From positions 45,603,092 to 45,667,091 of the forward strand of contig QCXZ01000138.1 of NCBI GenBank assembly GCA_025024175.1: 64,000 bases of DNA, given 5' to 3'. A model generated the notes under the pieces. The model saw nothing but the letters and a program-made list of their open reading frames with translations, made no database searches and was not told the DNA's origin. Below, one piece after another: positions 1-11,204 of the stretch; the first letter of the stretch is position 1; each line of letters begins with the position of its first letter. The stretch is from Rhyzopertha dominica. Lineage: Eukaryota; Arthropoda; Insecta; Coleoptera; Bostrichidae. The translations under genes were made by a program, and so were the position numbers.

Positions 1-1074
1 ATCTATTGTATGTTTATGCATTATTTATAATTTGTCAAAAATAAAGGTGTCTTTTTTGTATCGTCCTTCCACGTGTGAAGTTTTTACTGTACTATACGCC
101 AGAAAAATCCAAGTATCTTCCAAAGTATAAAAATACATAAAGGTGCCGTTTACACCACTAAACAGGTAATGAAAAGATCTGTGAAAAATATTTTAGATTC
201 ACTGAAAATATTTTCCCAAAATAAGTGATTTTTAATTTCGCAGTTTTCAATCATGAATAACTTTTTTTAATAAACTATATTTACTTTTGCGTTATTAAAT
301 GCTAATTCAAATTATCTCTTTGCAGTTATCAATTGTATTTGTTTTTTTAACAAAAGAATGACTTTGTTTGAGTTAAAATATTTCTTACAGACAGTAAAAT
401 GATCAACAAGTCAAAATCTTGTCATCAGCTGTTTTTTACTAAAGAGTAAGTTCAAAAAGAAGTTTAAAAAACATAACAAAATGTTAATATTTTAAGTATT
501 TAAGTACCACCTTCTCTTAATTTACTTGCATTAATTCAATACAAACAAGTATATCTATTTGCCGTCATTAATTAAGTAAAGAATTTATCAAGAGATAAGA
601 TTATAAAAAGAGTTATTATCGCCCAGAGAAGATGGGACACCTTGTATAATGCAAGAAAATTTTATAGTGTAGATAGTGGGTAATAACAAATTGTCTGAGA
701 AAGTGAATAAAATAATGTCAATAAAACACATTGTTTAAAAGTTTGGGTAGATCAAAAAAATCATTATTATTTATGTTGTGAAACATAGGTGCTGAAAGGA
801 AAAGTATCCACAAATCTAATTTTAGAAGGTCTTGGATGATTTTTATAACGTTCCTTGATCAGAAATTGGTTTTCCTTGTTTCGGAGATAAGTATATTTCA
901 AACCTCAAGGCAAATGATAACAAGATATCAGGTACATATTCCTGTCTTCAGAATTAAAAAAAATGTATAACCATGATATTATTCCTATTTACTAATTATC
1001 ACAAAAATATTTGAACTTATTTTTTATGCTTAAAAGTTTTATTATGTAGTAGATCTAGACCATCAAAGTGATGT
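1..1074. other. AT-rich non-coding DNA
   Basis: No coding region is visible. The only recognisable item is a short motif at about 632-645 (GACACCTTGTATAATG) that resembles the outer ends of many insect mariner-type MITEs. No partner end was found, so it is not called as an element. Confidence 0.5.
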
Positions 1075-1400
1075 GTGAAACAAAAATAATCGGTGCATAA
1101 AAATGTCTACACAGTTTCAAGCGTCAAAAAAGTTTATTTTTCGTTCTACAAGGTTAAATTTCTGGAAATGGAAAGCTTAAAGTCTAATTTGAAAAAAATA
1201 GATAAACTTAAGGGCACTCAATGGACTTTTTTTATTTTGAAGGTAATGTAAGTTAAGAATCGGAAAGTATACATTTATTTTTCAAATTAGACTTTCAGCT
1301 TTCTATTTACAAAAATTTAATTCTGTAAATAGTAAAATACATTTTCTATGGTCCTTCAAAGTGTATGTACAGTTTTTTGAAGTACCCGGTATATGTTTAA
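1075..1400. mobile_element. Decayed MITE-like inverted repeat
   Basis: Two arms run in opposite orientation. The best 41-bp cores are 1156-1196 and 1278-1318, with roughly 6 mismatches by eye. Similarity continues outwards at lower identity to about 1098 on the left and 1375 on the right. The outer right end (TACCCGGTATATG) resembles the CCCTGTATA-type ends of insect mariner-derived MITEs. There is no coding capacity and no clear target-site duplication. I infer an old non-autonomous DNA transposon. Confidence 0.45.
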
Positions 1401-2895
1401 AGAGCTGAGTATATCTCCTTCACTTTTTGATTAACTGATTCAATTAAATAAAAAAACTTGTCATATTAACTTGTCATATTGATGACGCGGAAGACATAAC
1501 ATTAGTCGAAAAGGTATCTTAAAAACTTCTTACTTCAAGGAAATGCTAAATCCAACTAGCTCCATTACTGCTAAAGATAAATGCATCTTCTTTTTGATAA
1601 TATTCAGAAAGTTAGTAATTTTGTGTAATCAACTTGAAAATCTAGTGTTTTTCCTAGACCTTATTAACGTGAAAATTGAACTACGTTTAAAAATAATGTA
1701 GCTAGCTCCAAGATATTATAATACAAACTCTGAAAAGTTCAGTATTTTCTTCTTCATTTTTTGAAGATAGAAGTAGGAAACTAAAATGGTGTCACGTAGA
1801 TTTGAAACAGTGTATACATACTGTATCAATTCTGACACCAAGCTTTATTTAAATTATAAGTATAATTTGGGTTCATTTGTAGCAGAATTCTTATGCTATT
1901 CATGCATCCAGTACCGACCAACATTCATGGCAGCATACAGATCCAGACACCGTTAAAACGCCATTAGACAGTTGTGGAGACGTACGCAACAATCACTTAA
2001 CCAATATTTAAGTTGCGTCTGATAATTCTATCCGGGCTATTTTTAGCCCTGGTATCAATCAGATCGCAGCGCATTTATCTTCAGATAACAATGTAAAACT
2101 TCATGCTCCCTGGATTTAATTATAACGTAATCATGTCTAGTTGGAAATGCAAGCCCGCGTTACGTGTCTTTTCTAGATTAATTGCCACGCTCAAAATTGT
2201 GACAACCGGCTTGCACAACGATTTTTCTCACATACTAAAGCCAAACAATAATAATTAAAAAGCGCGCGGAACCAATTAATTTTCCACACTGGATAATGCG
2301 TTTTAAAAACATTAATTTGTGTCCGTATACTAACCGTATTTGCAATTTAATTATTTACGTACTAATTTTCCTTTCCACTACCGCGGTGATTTCTTAATTT
2401 GCTTTTAATTTTGTTTAATGGGGACCTGGCGGGTTTTTCAGCAAGCTTTTTTCGACACCGGCGCTGTACATTTTTTTGGTGTGCCATCACTATGCACACG
2501 TTTTTTTTGTGTCTTATCACTGTGTCTACACAAGTCTGTGGTATGTGAGCTATTGATATCTGAAGGACGACGTGTTATGGGTTCATAAACGGAATTAGTA
2601 TATTATATGTCAAGCTTATCGAGGTTATTGAATTTTACACTTACTACTGAATATTGTAAACGATGTAAGGTAGTTAAACTGTGGGTGCAGCCTTTCCCTA
2701 AAACTAATGATTGATTAGTCTTTTCAGTTTAGTTCTTTTTTTTTAAATCTAAATACATTTCTGAGAGCTAGTAAAAATACAACATGGAAATGATACTAAC
2801 CAAATGAAGAGCGTGATTCTACCTGAAAAATTAATGCCATTTCTTGTCAAAATTTAAAGCAAATGTTTCCGTACTTTTTAAATTTCATACATTCT
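1401..2895. other. AT-rich non-coding DNA
   Basis: No gene is visible. At about 2470-2531 a stretch of about 31 bp (T-run, GTGTGCC-ATCACTATG-CACAC) is followed by a diverged copy of itself. It looks like a small local duplication. Confidence 0.4.
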
Positions 2896-3413
2896 ATTCT
2901 TTTCATGGACGAAGCTGGATTTGAACAAGGTTTATTTAATTTTCATAATGAACATTATTGTACTTAGATGTAGATGTAGAACGTGGTTTACAAAATAGGT
3001 TTTCTGTTAACGTGTGGTTGATTTTAGAAAACTACCTAATTACACCATATTTTTTCCATCTTAGATTTAATGTTGAGATTGATTTCGGTTTTCTAAAAAA
3101 AATATTTGCCTGTTCTATTGGGAGAGGTACCTCTTCAAATAATAAATTCAATTTCCATTCCAATTCACCCCATTTTAATGTTGATAGCAGAAAGCACCTT
3201 AATGAACCTTTTCCTGACAGNTGGATTGGACGTGNCGGTTGTATACAGTGCCCTGCAAGGTCGCCTGATCTAACTCCTATAGATTTTTTGGGCTATCTAA
3301 AATCTCTTGTATATAATACCCTGGTTCATAATGTTGAGGAACTACGACTAAGAATTGTTGAGAATTGCGAAACAATTAAAGATCTTAGCAAGAGGTTGTC
3401 GTATTTTTTTTAG
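2896..3413 (+). pseudogene. Transposase remnant, IS630/Tc1/mariner-like (DDE)
   Basis: This is the C-terminal half of a broken transposase. From about 2905 one frame reads DEAGFEQGLFNFHNEHY, the region around the second-last acidic residue in this insect family (D-E-A, then N-x-HN). After a frameshift and stop it continues as FSVNVW and NYLI-PYFF. It then reaches ARSPDLTPIDF, the conserved block after the last catalytic acid, and finishes with NVEELRLRIVENCETI. The frame holds two ambiguous bases and lacks the N-terminal helix-turn-helix. No terminal inverted repeats were found. The family match is confident; the subfamily is not assigned. It cannot be active. Confidence 0.75.
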
Positions 3414-4485
3414 AAGAGTGCATTTGTATATTGAAATGGAAGAAAATTATTTTGAAACGCTGTTTTCAAACTTAAATTGTATTTAGCTGTCCTAAAGTTG
3501 TAAACACACTGGAATATTTTTTGCAGTAAATTTGTCAAAACTATCTTGATGTAAATACACTTTTGTTACCAAAGCAAATCTTGGAAAAGAAAACAACAAA
3601 ATTATGGCATTAATTTTTCGAGCAGAATCAAACTCTTCATTTTTGCTCATCATTTCCGGACTCAATGCATAAAGGTTTACAAGTTTAAACTTAGAATTGC
3701 GGAGTATACACACATAATTTTGAGTTCAAACTAAGAAATAATAATAAAAAAGTAACGTGGACCTTTCGTAGTAACCTACTCCCAAACTGCTATAAGTTGC
3801 AAAAATGAAAACAAACCATCTTGCTTTACATGAAGTAAGTCACCTCACATGTTGATGCAGATTTTAGAAGAACCAGGAGATTTTTTGTCATTTATTTAGA
3901 AGCGAATTAAATTTGACCATGTCCACCTCGAATCGACCCAAGAGACGTTACAAAATATTGCAATTTCCCTGTTTCCACACCCCCGCAACCTTATTCTTCT
4001 TCCTCCCATCGCAACACCAACATCCGTTGTCCATCCGTTATCTCGCAAACGGCAACAATTAGCAGGTTGCCACAGTATCCGCCATTTTGCAGCGGCGCGA
4101 TGCGTGAAGAAAACCAANTAAAAAATGCAGCGAAACCAAAAGNGACTGCGTAATGAGTATGAAATAGTGGCGAGCAGTTCTTTGTTTTCCCGATGGCCTT
4201 CGGCTGGCCGGGCGCGTGGGAAAGAATAATCAAGGGGTGCCGTGATGCCTAATTAGCAATGTCGCGCAGTTAGCTGCTATTGTTCCAGAGAGCCCGCATA
4301 CTTCGGTGTAAGATGACACTGCAAGGTTTGCATTATTTCGAACGTGTATCGGTTTGGATGATCGTCACGGGCGACGAGGATACCATGGGAATCAATAGCC
4401 ATTTTACACCTTTGAATATTCACCTATCGCTTTTTTCCACTTAGTCCTGTCCTTTGCTGATCCTGTCATGTCTTTCGTGATCCCT
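3414..4485. other. Non-coding DNA with a GC-richer island
   Basis: No supported gene. The stretch at about 3890-4400 is clearly GC-richer than its surroundings and contains short open frames without recognisable domains. It may be a conserved regulatory block; this is inference from composition only. Confidence 0.35.
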
Positions 4486-5062
4486 CTCTTTTTATTCATC
4501 GTGCTTTTGCCTCCCTTCCTCGTTATACCAGTCTTCATTCATTCTCACGGAGTGTGCCAACAACTTTAGTTTATTTTACTTCCATAATTTTTTTAATCGA
4601 CTCTATTTCCAGTTCATCTCTAATTTTGTCAATTCTTATTGTACTGTAAAGCAGACTCGCTCTGNTTATTTATTCCCTCTTTCTTNATGCTTGCTTATCG
4701 ATTGCCCTTTCTAATCTTAAAAATGTTGGGTTTATCTTTTTGACCATCTGTTTAATAGTAAATATACGGTCCTGTGTGCTTCGCCCCTTTCTAAACCTGC
4801 TTTGTGATTCATGCAATTTTGGTCCTCTAACTCTAGCTTCCATCATTTTTTCATACATCTTTTTTGCCTCCTTTATATGTATTAATGCAATTATCCCCAT
4901 TTGCAGTCCTCCGGTACAGCTCCATCTTTACAGGCCATATTTTTTTTCTTTCTTTTGGTTTTTTGACATTTCTGGTGCAATTTAGTCGTGCCCCGAAACC
5001 TTTTCTCTTTTTATATCGAATGTGGCTTTTTACTTCAATTTTTTAATGTTTTAATGTTCCAC
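4486..5062 (-). pseudogene. LINE reverse transcriptase fragment
   Basis: On the minus strand, from about 4960 downwards, the frame reads LQMGIIALIHIKEAKKMYEKMMEARVRG and then SRFRKGRSTQDRIFTIKQMV. That is the GII-PIYK block, the I-YEK-LE-R-R block and the GFRKGRSTQD motif 2a/A region of LINE reverse transcriptases. A short internal deletion appears to have removed the NYRGI segment normally found between the first two blocks. Further down (about 4600-4500) there is weaker similarity to LINE C-terminal text (AHSVRMNEDW). The catalytic YADD is not visible. It is an inactive, 5'- and internally truncated copy; the clade is uncertain. Confidence 0.65.
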
Positions 5063-7759
5063 TTAAAGCCCTCTATATATAACTTATCAAATAGTCAAAA
5101 ATAGATAATTTGGAAGCAGGATCACACACAAGTCATTTGCTATTATTCGATTTGTTTCACCTTCTTGCTTTAATTTCAAAATTTCTTTACTTTCTGTCAG
5201 TATTTTGCTTTTTTGGCATCCTTTGGTGCTTTATTTCGTTTATTATTTCCATTTTAGCGTTAATCCTTATTTTTTATTGAACTGTAACTTAAAATATTTT
5301 CTATGAGATCACCAGTCTCTGTCTACTACCTATATTTTCTTCCACTCATTTTATTNATTTGACTGTCTTCGATGCCTTAATTTTTTAAAACCTTCCTTAT
5401 TATTCTCAACATCTTTTGGTGTGCAATGTATATTGCATCCGTTACCTTCCTGTCTTCTTGCTGTCGTCTTTATAATAATAATTTCCTTTAGATTTCTTGG
5501 TTGTTCTTTGCCTGTACCATTAATAATCGTACACGAATGCTATAAAATTACTTCAGAGCAGTTGCCCGTCGACACTTGGAGTTGAATTTCTAATGTTGCA
5601 TGGAAACTGAACATTTAATATAATTATAGGATGAAGAAACATGATGAGACATGAAAGTAAAGAGCAACGAGAATCTACGCAGAAACAAACGCAAGAGATA
5701 GTAAGAGAAAACAAGGAAGACAAATTGACAATTCACTAAATTAGAGAGAATGAAATTATACTTCATCGCTGAACACATGCAGAAAGTAACCAAAATAGTT
5801 AAACTTTTGGAATGGATTATGTAAAAATGCACATATATCGTCAGAGATATAAACTAGAAAGAGGAAAACATTTCAGTGGTTTGTGCAATCGCGCAAACCA
5901 TGTAGTTATTTCAACAAGAAGTCTAGATGATGTGACTGAATATAACTAACTCCCAACATAGAAACAACATTTCAACGAGTCCGCAAAAAAATACGTCAAA
6001 GGCACCGTCAGCAAACATTTCAAATGTATTACCCATTCAATCCTCGGAAGTCCTTTCTGGTCTAAACCGGGGCACCAGCAAACGTAAACACTATGCGCCC
6101 TAATCGATTTGCACGCTTACTTCACCCTCTCCCCCCAAACAGCACGTACTAAGGAGGAACCGATCAATTTTACGGAACATCGGTTTTATACCCGAACCGT
6201 TGTTTTCGGTGCCATTAAGTATTTACGCGGAAATTAATAACAGTTTAATCATCGTTATTAAGTCGAGTCCCGGTAAACAGATGCGGCAATTTTCTGGCTA
6301 CTGTTGCGGTCCGATCGAACGGAAACGCGTCAAGCAACCACTTAAGGCCCTCAATGGTGACCACTTTAACCGCAAATCTTCGATGCAATTTTTCCTTTTT
6401 TCGGGTTTGCGACCCCGGTAAGAGGATTAGACGACAATGTGGCGGATATTGGGACGATATTTGCTACTTATTGGAGACATCGGGAGCACCTGGTCTGGCC
6501 ATAGTGGCGATCTAGTCGACCATGAAAGTGGATTTCGATGGATGCGGGGAAAATTAAAAATAAATCGTGTTTGTTGGTGACATTCCAAGAGGAATTGATT
6601 GACTGGTGTAAGAACAGGCTGGGATAAAAAGATCGTTTTGCAATTATTATTACCCATGTGGTCTTATTTGCAATATATACAAATTTGATTGCGATCGAAA
6701 TAATTAATTTTTAAAGAAAAAAAGATTAAATGTTATCCAAACATGTATGGGTGAAAATGACAAAGGTGCATATAAAAATGTAAAAAATGCGCGAGCAGGG
6801 GTGCAAGTCTTGCGATTTTCGGCGAAAGTTGATGTCAAAAGAAAAAGTATCCAATATAAAAGTTGCGGATAATGAAAAAATCAACAACTTCACTTTTTTC
6901 CGAGAAAAATGCAAAAAAACGACTTGTTTCTTGTTTTCTCGTTTTCATATCATTTTGATGAAACTTCGTGAAAGTAGACCTTTCTGTGCCTGAAATAACC
7001 ACAATCTTTTCGGATTAAAAAAAATCAAAGCGTTTTTGAGATATTAATTTTTTCCAGCCCAGAACACTACAGATAATATATCTGATGAAATCGAGCCGCT
7101 AAACCTTTGTTTTAACCCGAAGAATGAAACAGAAAGCTGAAGTTAATGATGGATCGGACGCTAGAGATGAAATCCAGAACTTGCAAAAGAGACCAATTAT
7201 TAAATTGTATATATAAAGTGGATAAACTAAAAAAAATATTTTTTAAAGAAATAATCGGAGTGAAAAGTATTCTTACTTAAAAAAACCCATATTACACTCC
7301 AGTTAAATGTTTATAGCAATACCTCCTATCAAAAAATAAAGTTTCGGATTAAACAATGAAATCCAGTTTTTTAGTGTTTACCGTTCAATTGAATGGTATA
7401 GCCAATTTTTTATTTCTTTTAATAAATTTACAAATTTATTGACAATCACTGAAAAATTCTTTGTTGGAAGAGTCATATTTTGATTCTTTTGCATTTTTCA
7501 GCATGCTCTGAAATCGTGACTATAGGTTTCCTTATTTTATCAAAAAGTATATGTCAAAACGCAAAAAAAACGAGCATCGGCAGAACTGTATAAGATATTT
7601 TTTTCTACCAGAATTAGTCTTTGAAAAAACATGTTTTAAACTGGAAAATATCAGTATCTTAGAAGTGCCTTGATTTCTTTTTAATCCATAAAAATTGTAG
7701 CTATTTGAGGCACTGAAAGGGTATACTCTGTTAATGCAATTTGGTTGGACCAATAAGGA
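5063..7759. other. Non-coding DNA with a GC-richer island
   Basis: No supported gene. The stretch at about 6000-6660 is GC-richer with short frames and no domain, similar to the other islands around the GATA exon. The rest is AT-rich without structure that I could recognise. Confidence 0.35.
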
Positions 7760-8060
7760 CGCTATAAGTAAGAAGTAAGATCATCGAAGCCAGCTTTACT
7801 CACGTTCTGAAATTTTCCCTGAAGTGGTGATAAATTCGGAGTATAATGTGGATGTGGAAGAATCTCCCAATTATTTTTTTTCGATAACATTTTTAGACAT
7901 TTTGGGCGCTGTAAGGTTATCGTGCGACAAAGTAACAACTCCTGAGTCAGCGGTTTCCTCTTTTTTGAACGAAATGCAAGCTTCACTTTTGAATGAGCAA
8001 GTTGGAATATTAAAATGAAAAGTACCTTGTCCGATCAAGAAAAAAGAACACCATCATCTC
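7760..8060 (-). pseudogene. mariner-family transposase fragment
   Basis: The minus-strand frame contains NNWEILPHPHYTPNLSPL. It corresponds to the signature W-E-LPHPPYSPDLAPSD at the last catalytic aspartate of mariner (DD34D) transposases. The catalytic aspartate position here is changed (N in PNL). Upstream residues (QELLLCRT-ITLQRPK) look like a decayed D-N-A-P-H catalytic block. Similarity fades on both sides and there are frameshifts. It is a dead internal fragment. Confidence 0.6.
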
Positions 8061-10875
8061 AAACGACATCTTGACAGTTTGAGTGGCGCCAATCTAGGAC
8101 TGATCTCTTTGTAGTGAACGAATTGATAAAAAATTCAGGAGGGTGGACTGACTATATTATGTTCAGCCATCTTCAGAAGCTAAATATATTATAAATTGCT
8201 ACACTGTAACTAAATATTAAAGAGAAACTTACCATAATACAATCACAAGATTTGATCAATAATCAAAAGCATATAGCTTGTATTTTCAGTTTGTAGATAA
8301 AATTTTGTCTCTTCTAGAACAATACTTTTTTATCTTCAATAATGTGGAATATAATCAGCCCAAGTTTTTCAAGTATATAAAAGCTATATTGACGACATAT
8401 ATGGTACTTGGAAAAGAGGACTGGGAGATTTTGAGGTTTTTGTTGCATACTTGAAATACATTTATGTAAAATTGCCAGCGTTTTACAGCTGTTGCTAACA
8501 ACTCCTCCATAATCATCGAAATGATCATAAGATGGCGGCATTTAACGCGTTCATAAAAGTATTGTTAAGATTATATACATATATAAATTATGATCCCAAA
8601 ATAATGGGCAAATGATACAGAAGAAAATTAAGAAGTACCAAAAAATGGGTCAATCAACCAATCAACAAATCCAGACGTCATATCTGTGTCTTTATCCGAT
8701 TGCATGTAATCGGAAGTAAATGTATTTATTTCAACCGTTACCTGCAAAATTTCAAACATATCAAAAAAAGATTGGTGCAATGGTCGCATTTAGAAAAAAC
8801 AATAATTTTTTTTAACAAAAAGTATTTCATAGATTTTTAATGATTTTTTGATTTTTGACATCGCTATAACGTTAAACAATTTTTAGATGATATATACTTT
8901 AAATTTATTGGCAAAACTTGAATTGGAAATTAAAAATCTTAATAAAGCGGAATAGATTACTGTTTGAACTGCCACCAAATACATGTCAGTACAGAATTTT
9001 AATAGCATATTTTAGCTGATTTATCTGATTTTGTTTGTGCACCTCTCTTCTCTATACGCCTCTACGATTGTTTTCTTGGTTGCAAACAATTATTATGATT
9101 GTGAGATGATAAATTCATTTTCGACGTTGTACTGTATGGTTTTGATATTTTGACAAAGCTTATAATGGAATTTTGGTAATTTTTTTCTTTAATATTTAGT
9201 AACAGTGTAGCAATAACGACATATTATATAACAAAGTCCTCCGCCGTGTATATCTGTCTGTCTATTCGCGATAAACTCAAAAACTTCCCAGCGAACAGAT
9301 AGAGCGGTTGGTCGCTAATTTGTATTATACTTCAGTTCTGAATATGGTTCAATAGCGAAATCGATATAGCAGCACAATCAAACTTAAAGTGAATTAATTA
9401 GTTTGTGATGTTCTTGATGGCGTAAAATGGTAAACCCGTTGTATCGCCTATAAATAAATTGGATGTTTTGATTGGACACGTTGTGCTCAATAAAAGTACG
9501 GAAACTGGAACATAAAAGCTATTTATAAAGACTTATGAGTGTCATTGTAGTGTTGCCCAAATAATAATATTGTTCCTGTTATAAGACATAGCTCATTTTT
9601 TGAAATAATAAGTGAATTTCTAAAGAAAAAATATTTAAAAAAGGTTTCTGATTATTACATACATTCCGTGAGTAGCAACAACAACAATTTTGTGTGAATA
9701 TTTAAAAAAAGAAACATATACTTGAATGTTCATTATTTTTGTTTTGAACGTAGCAAAAAGGTAATTTTCCCATGTTCATCCGATGCAACAACAATAGCGT
9801 GAGCCATGGAGACCTGCAATGAAGTTATAATTACGAAGACAAAGAAGTGCTCTCTATAATGCTAGTCCCCGAGTCCCTATTGCAAATCAAGACTAGTTCT
9901 AGAAGCATATATATTGTAATATTCTACACGCATCGCAGTCTCTATTGTTAGTAATTTTTCTAGCCGGCCCTCCAACACGTATCCCGAAGAGCACCCAATC
10001 AAACAAAGTAACATTCTGTCCCAAATATGTAGGTGTCTTGAATGTTTTAGGAACCCGCGTCGTCCACGCAGACAACGCACAAAGGACCACAATTTATGGG
10101 GTAGTAAGAATGATTGAATAATGGTCTTTATATGCCCATAGTAACTTTCATGCGTCGCATTATAATAATAAAAAGAACGCGCGTGAATACAGCGAACAAA
10201 CGTGCGATCTGTCGATTGTCTGGACGTTTTGCATGCCAGTAGTAATGCATGAGAGCTCAACGACGACAATCGCGCTTGGTCTTTGCCAAAAACGTTTGAT
10301 TGTCGAAAGGACCACACACGATTGTCCCGGCTTTGCCTGCTTGTGATTAGAACTATAGACATGGTGTACGTAGGCTAGACAGTTTGACGGCTTGTCTTCA
10401 AGCGATCGTTAGAGCAACTGNGCCAGTGTAATTGATACGTAAAAGGTGTTGGGCGGTTGTATTTCCATTACTGGACAGCAGTGTGCTTCAAATGAGGAGA
10501 TATCTTTCNGGTTCTCAGGAAAATTGGCTGTTTATGCCGATCTTTCCGCAATGGACCGCCAAGTATTTGCCAACCAATTAAGCCATGTTGGTGTATAATC
10601 AGTTTAAAAGTTACCATATATAATAAAATGATGCGTAAAAGAAAGTAGAGTTTTTTGCAAATGACGTTTGATTCCTCTAACTCATGTGTTTTCCTTAGAA
10701 AAAAACGTGCGTGCATGTCACTACCTATCTACATCACATCTACAACCATTTTAAACAAAATATCGCACAAACAATCGACAAGAGTATATTTAAAATTAGT
10801 ACCCACTCAAAATTAAAAAAAAATAATAAAACGAGTCACTTTAAACTTTGGAAATCCTGTTTGTAACATACAAAG
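8061..10875. other. Non-coding DNA
   Basis: No gene that I can support. A 161-codon open frame on the minus strand (9877-10362) lies in somewhat GC-richer sequence, but I see no domain or recognisable motif in it. A short dispersed-repeat fragment is annotated separately at 9238-9300. Confidence 0.35.
9238..9300 (+). repeat. Fragment of a dispersed insect repeat
   Basis: The stretch TCTGTCTGTCTATTCGCG followed by ATAAACTCAAAAACTTCC resembles a repeat seen in many arthropod genomes (CTGTCTGTATGTTCGCGATAAACTCAAAAACT). I recognise it by memory only. No boundaries are visible. Confidence 0.35.
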
Positions 10876-10890
10876 TATGTGTCAACAAAT
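10876..10890 (+). repeat. Left target-site duplication of the Penelope-like element
   Basis: TATGTGTCAACAAAT is repeated exactly at 15461-15475. The last three bases of the right arm (TAT) overlap the right copy, so the true length is 12-15 bp. Confidence 0.8.
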
Positions 10891-10920
10891 ACGGGGGTGA
10901 ATGCTTTCAGCGTCCATAAT
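10891..10920. other. One-sided 30-bp tail of the Penelope-like element
   Basis: These 30 bases lie between the left target-site duplication and the start of the left arm, and have no counterpart on the right. Comparable short extensions beyond the pseudo-LTR are known for Penelope-like elements. Confidence 0.6.
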
Positions 10921-10985
10921 ATAATAAGATAATATTTTGTCGGATAGATCGCTGTCTCTTGAAAAACACTGACAAAAAATTAATA

Positions 10986-11025
10986 GTCTGACGTTTCAAT
11001 TACACCTGTAATCTTTGTCAAAGAC
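10986..11025 (-). ncRNA. Hammerhead-like fold, left Penelope arm
   Basis: Exact mirror copy of the fold at 15359-15398, read on the minus strand. See that entry for the secondary structure and the core changes. Confidence 0.4.
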
Positions 11026-11204
11026 GAAGAACCTCAAAATTTGCCTGACACAAGTTCAAACAAAATTTTGAAAGTAAATAAACAAATCACCAAGGAAGCG
11101 AGACGTCATAGAAACAACGTGCCAACCTGATAAAAAAGGAACCTAACGATGAAAAAGGAACTACCTACCTACTAGATATACACGAACTACTTGATAAAAG
11201 ATAA

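Noticed and set aside
9877..10362. 161-codon minus-strand open frame
   Set aside because: No domain, signal peptide, repeat or splice context; composition is Arg/Ser rich as expected from chance reading of GC-richer DNA. Not called as a gene.
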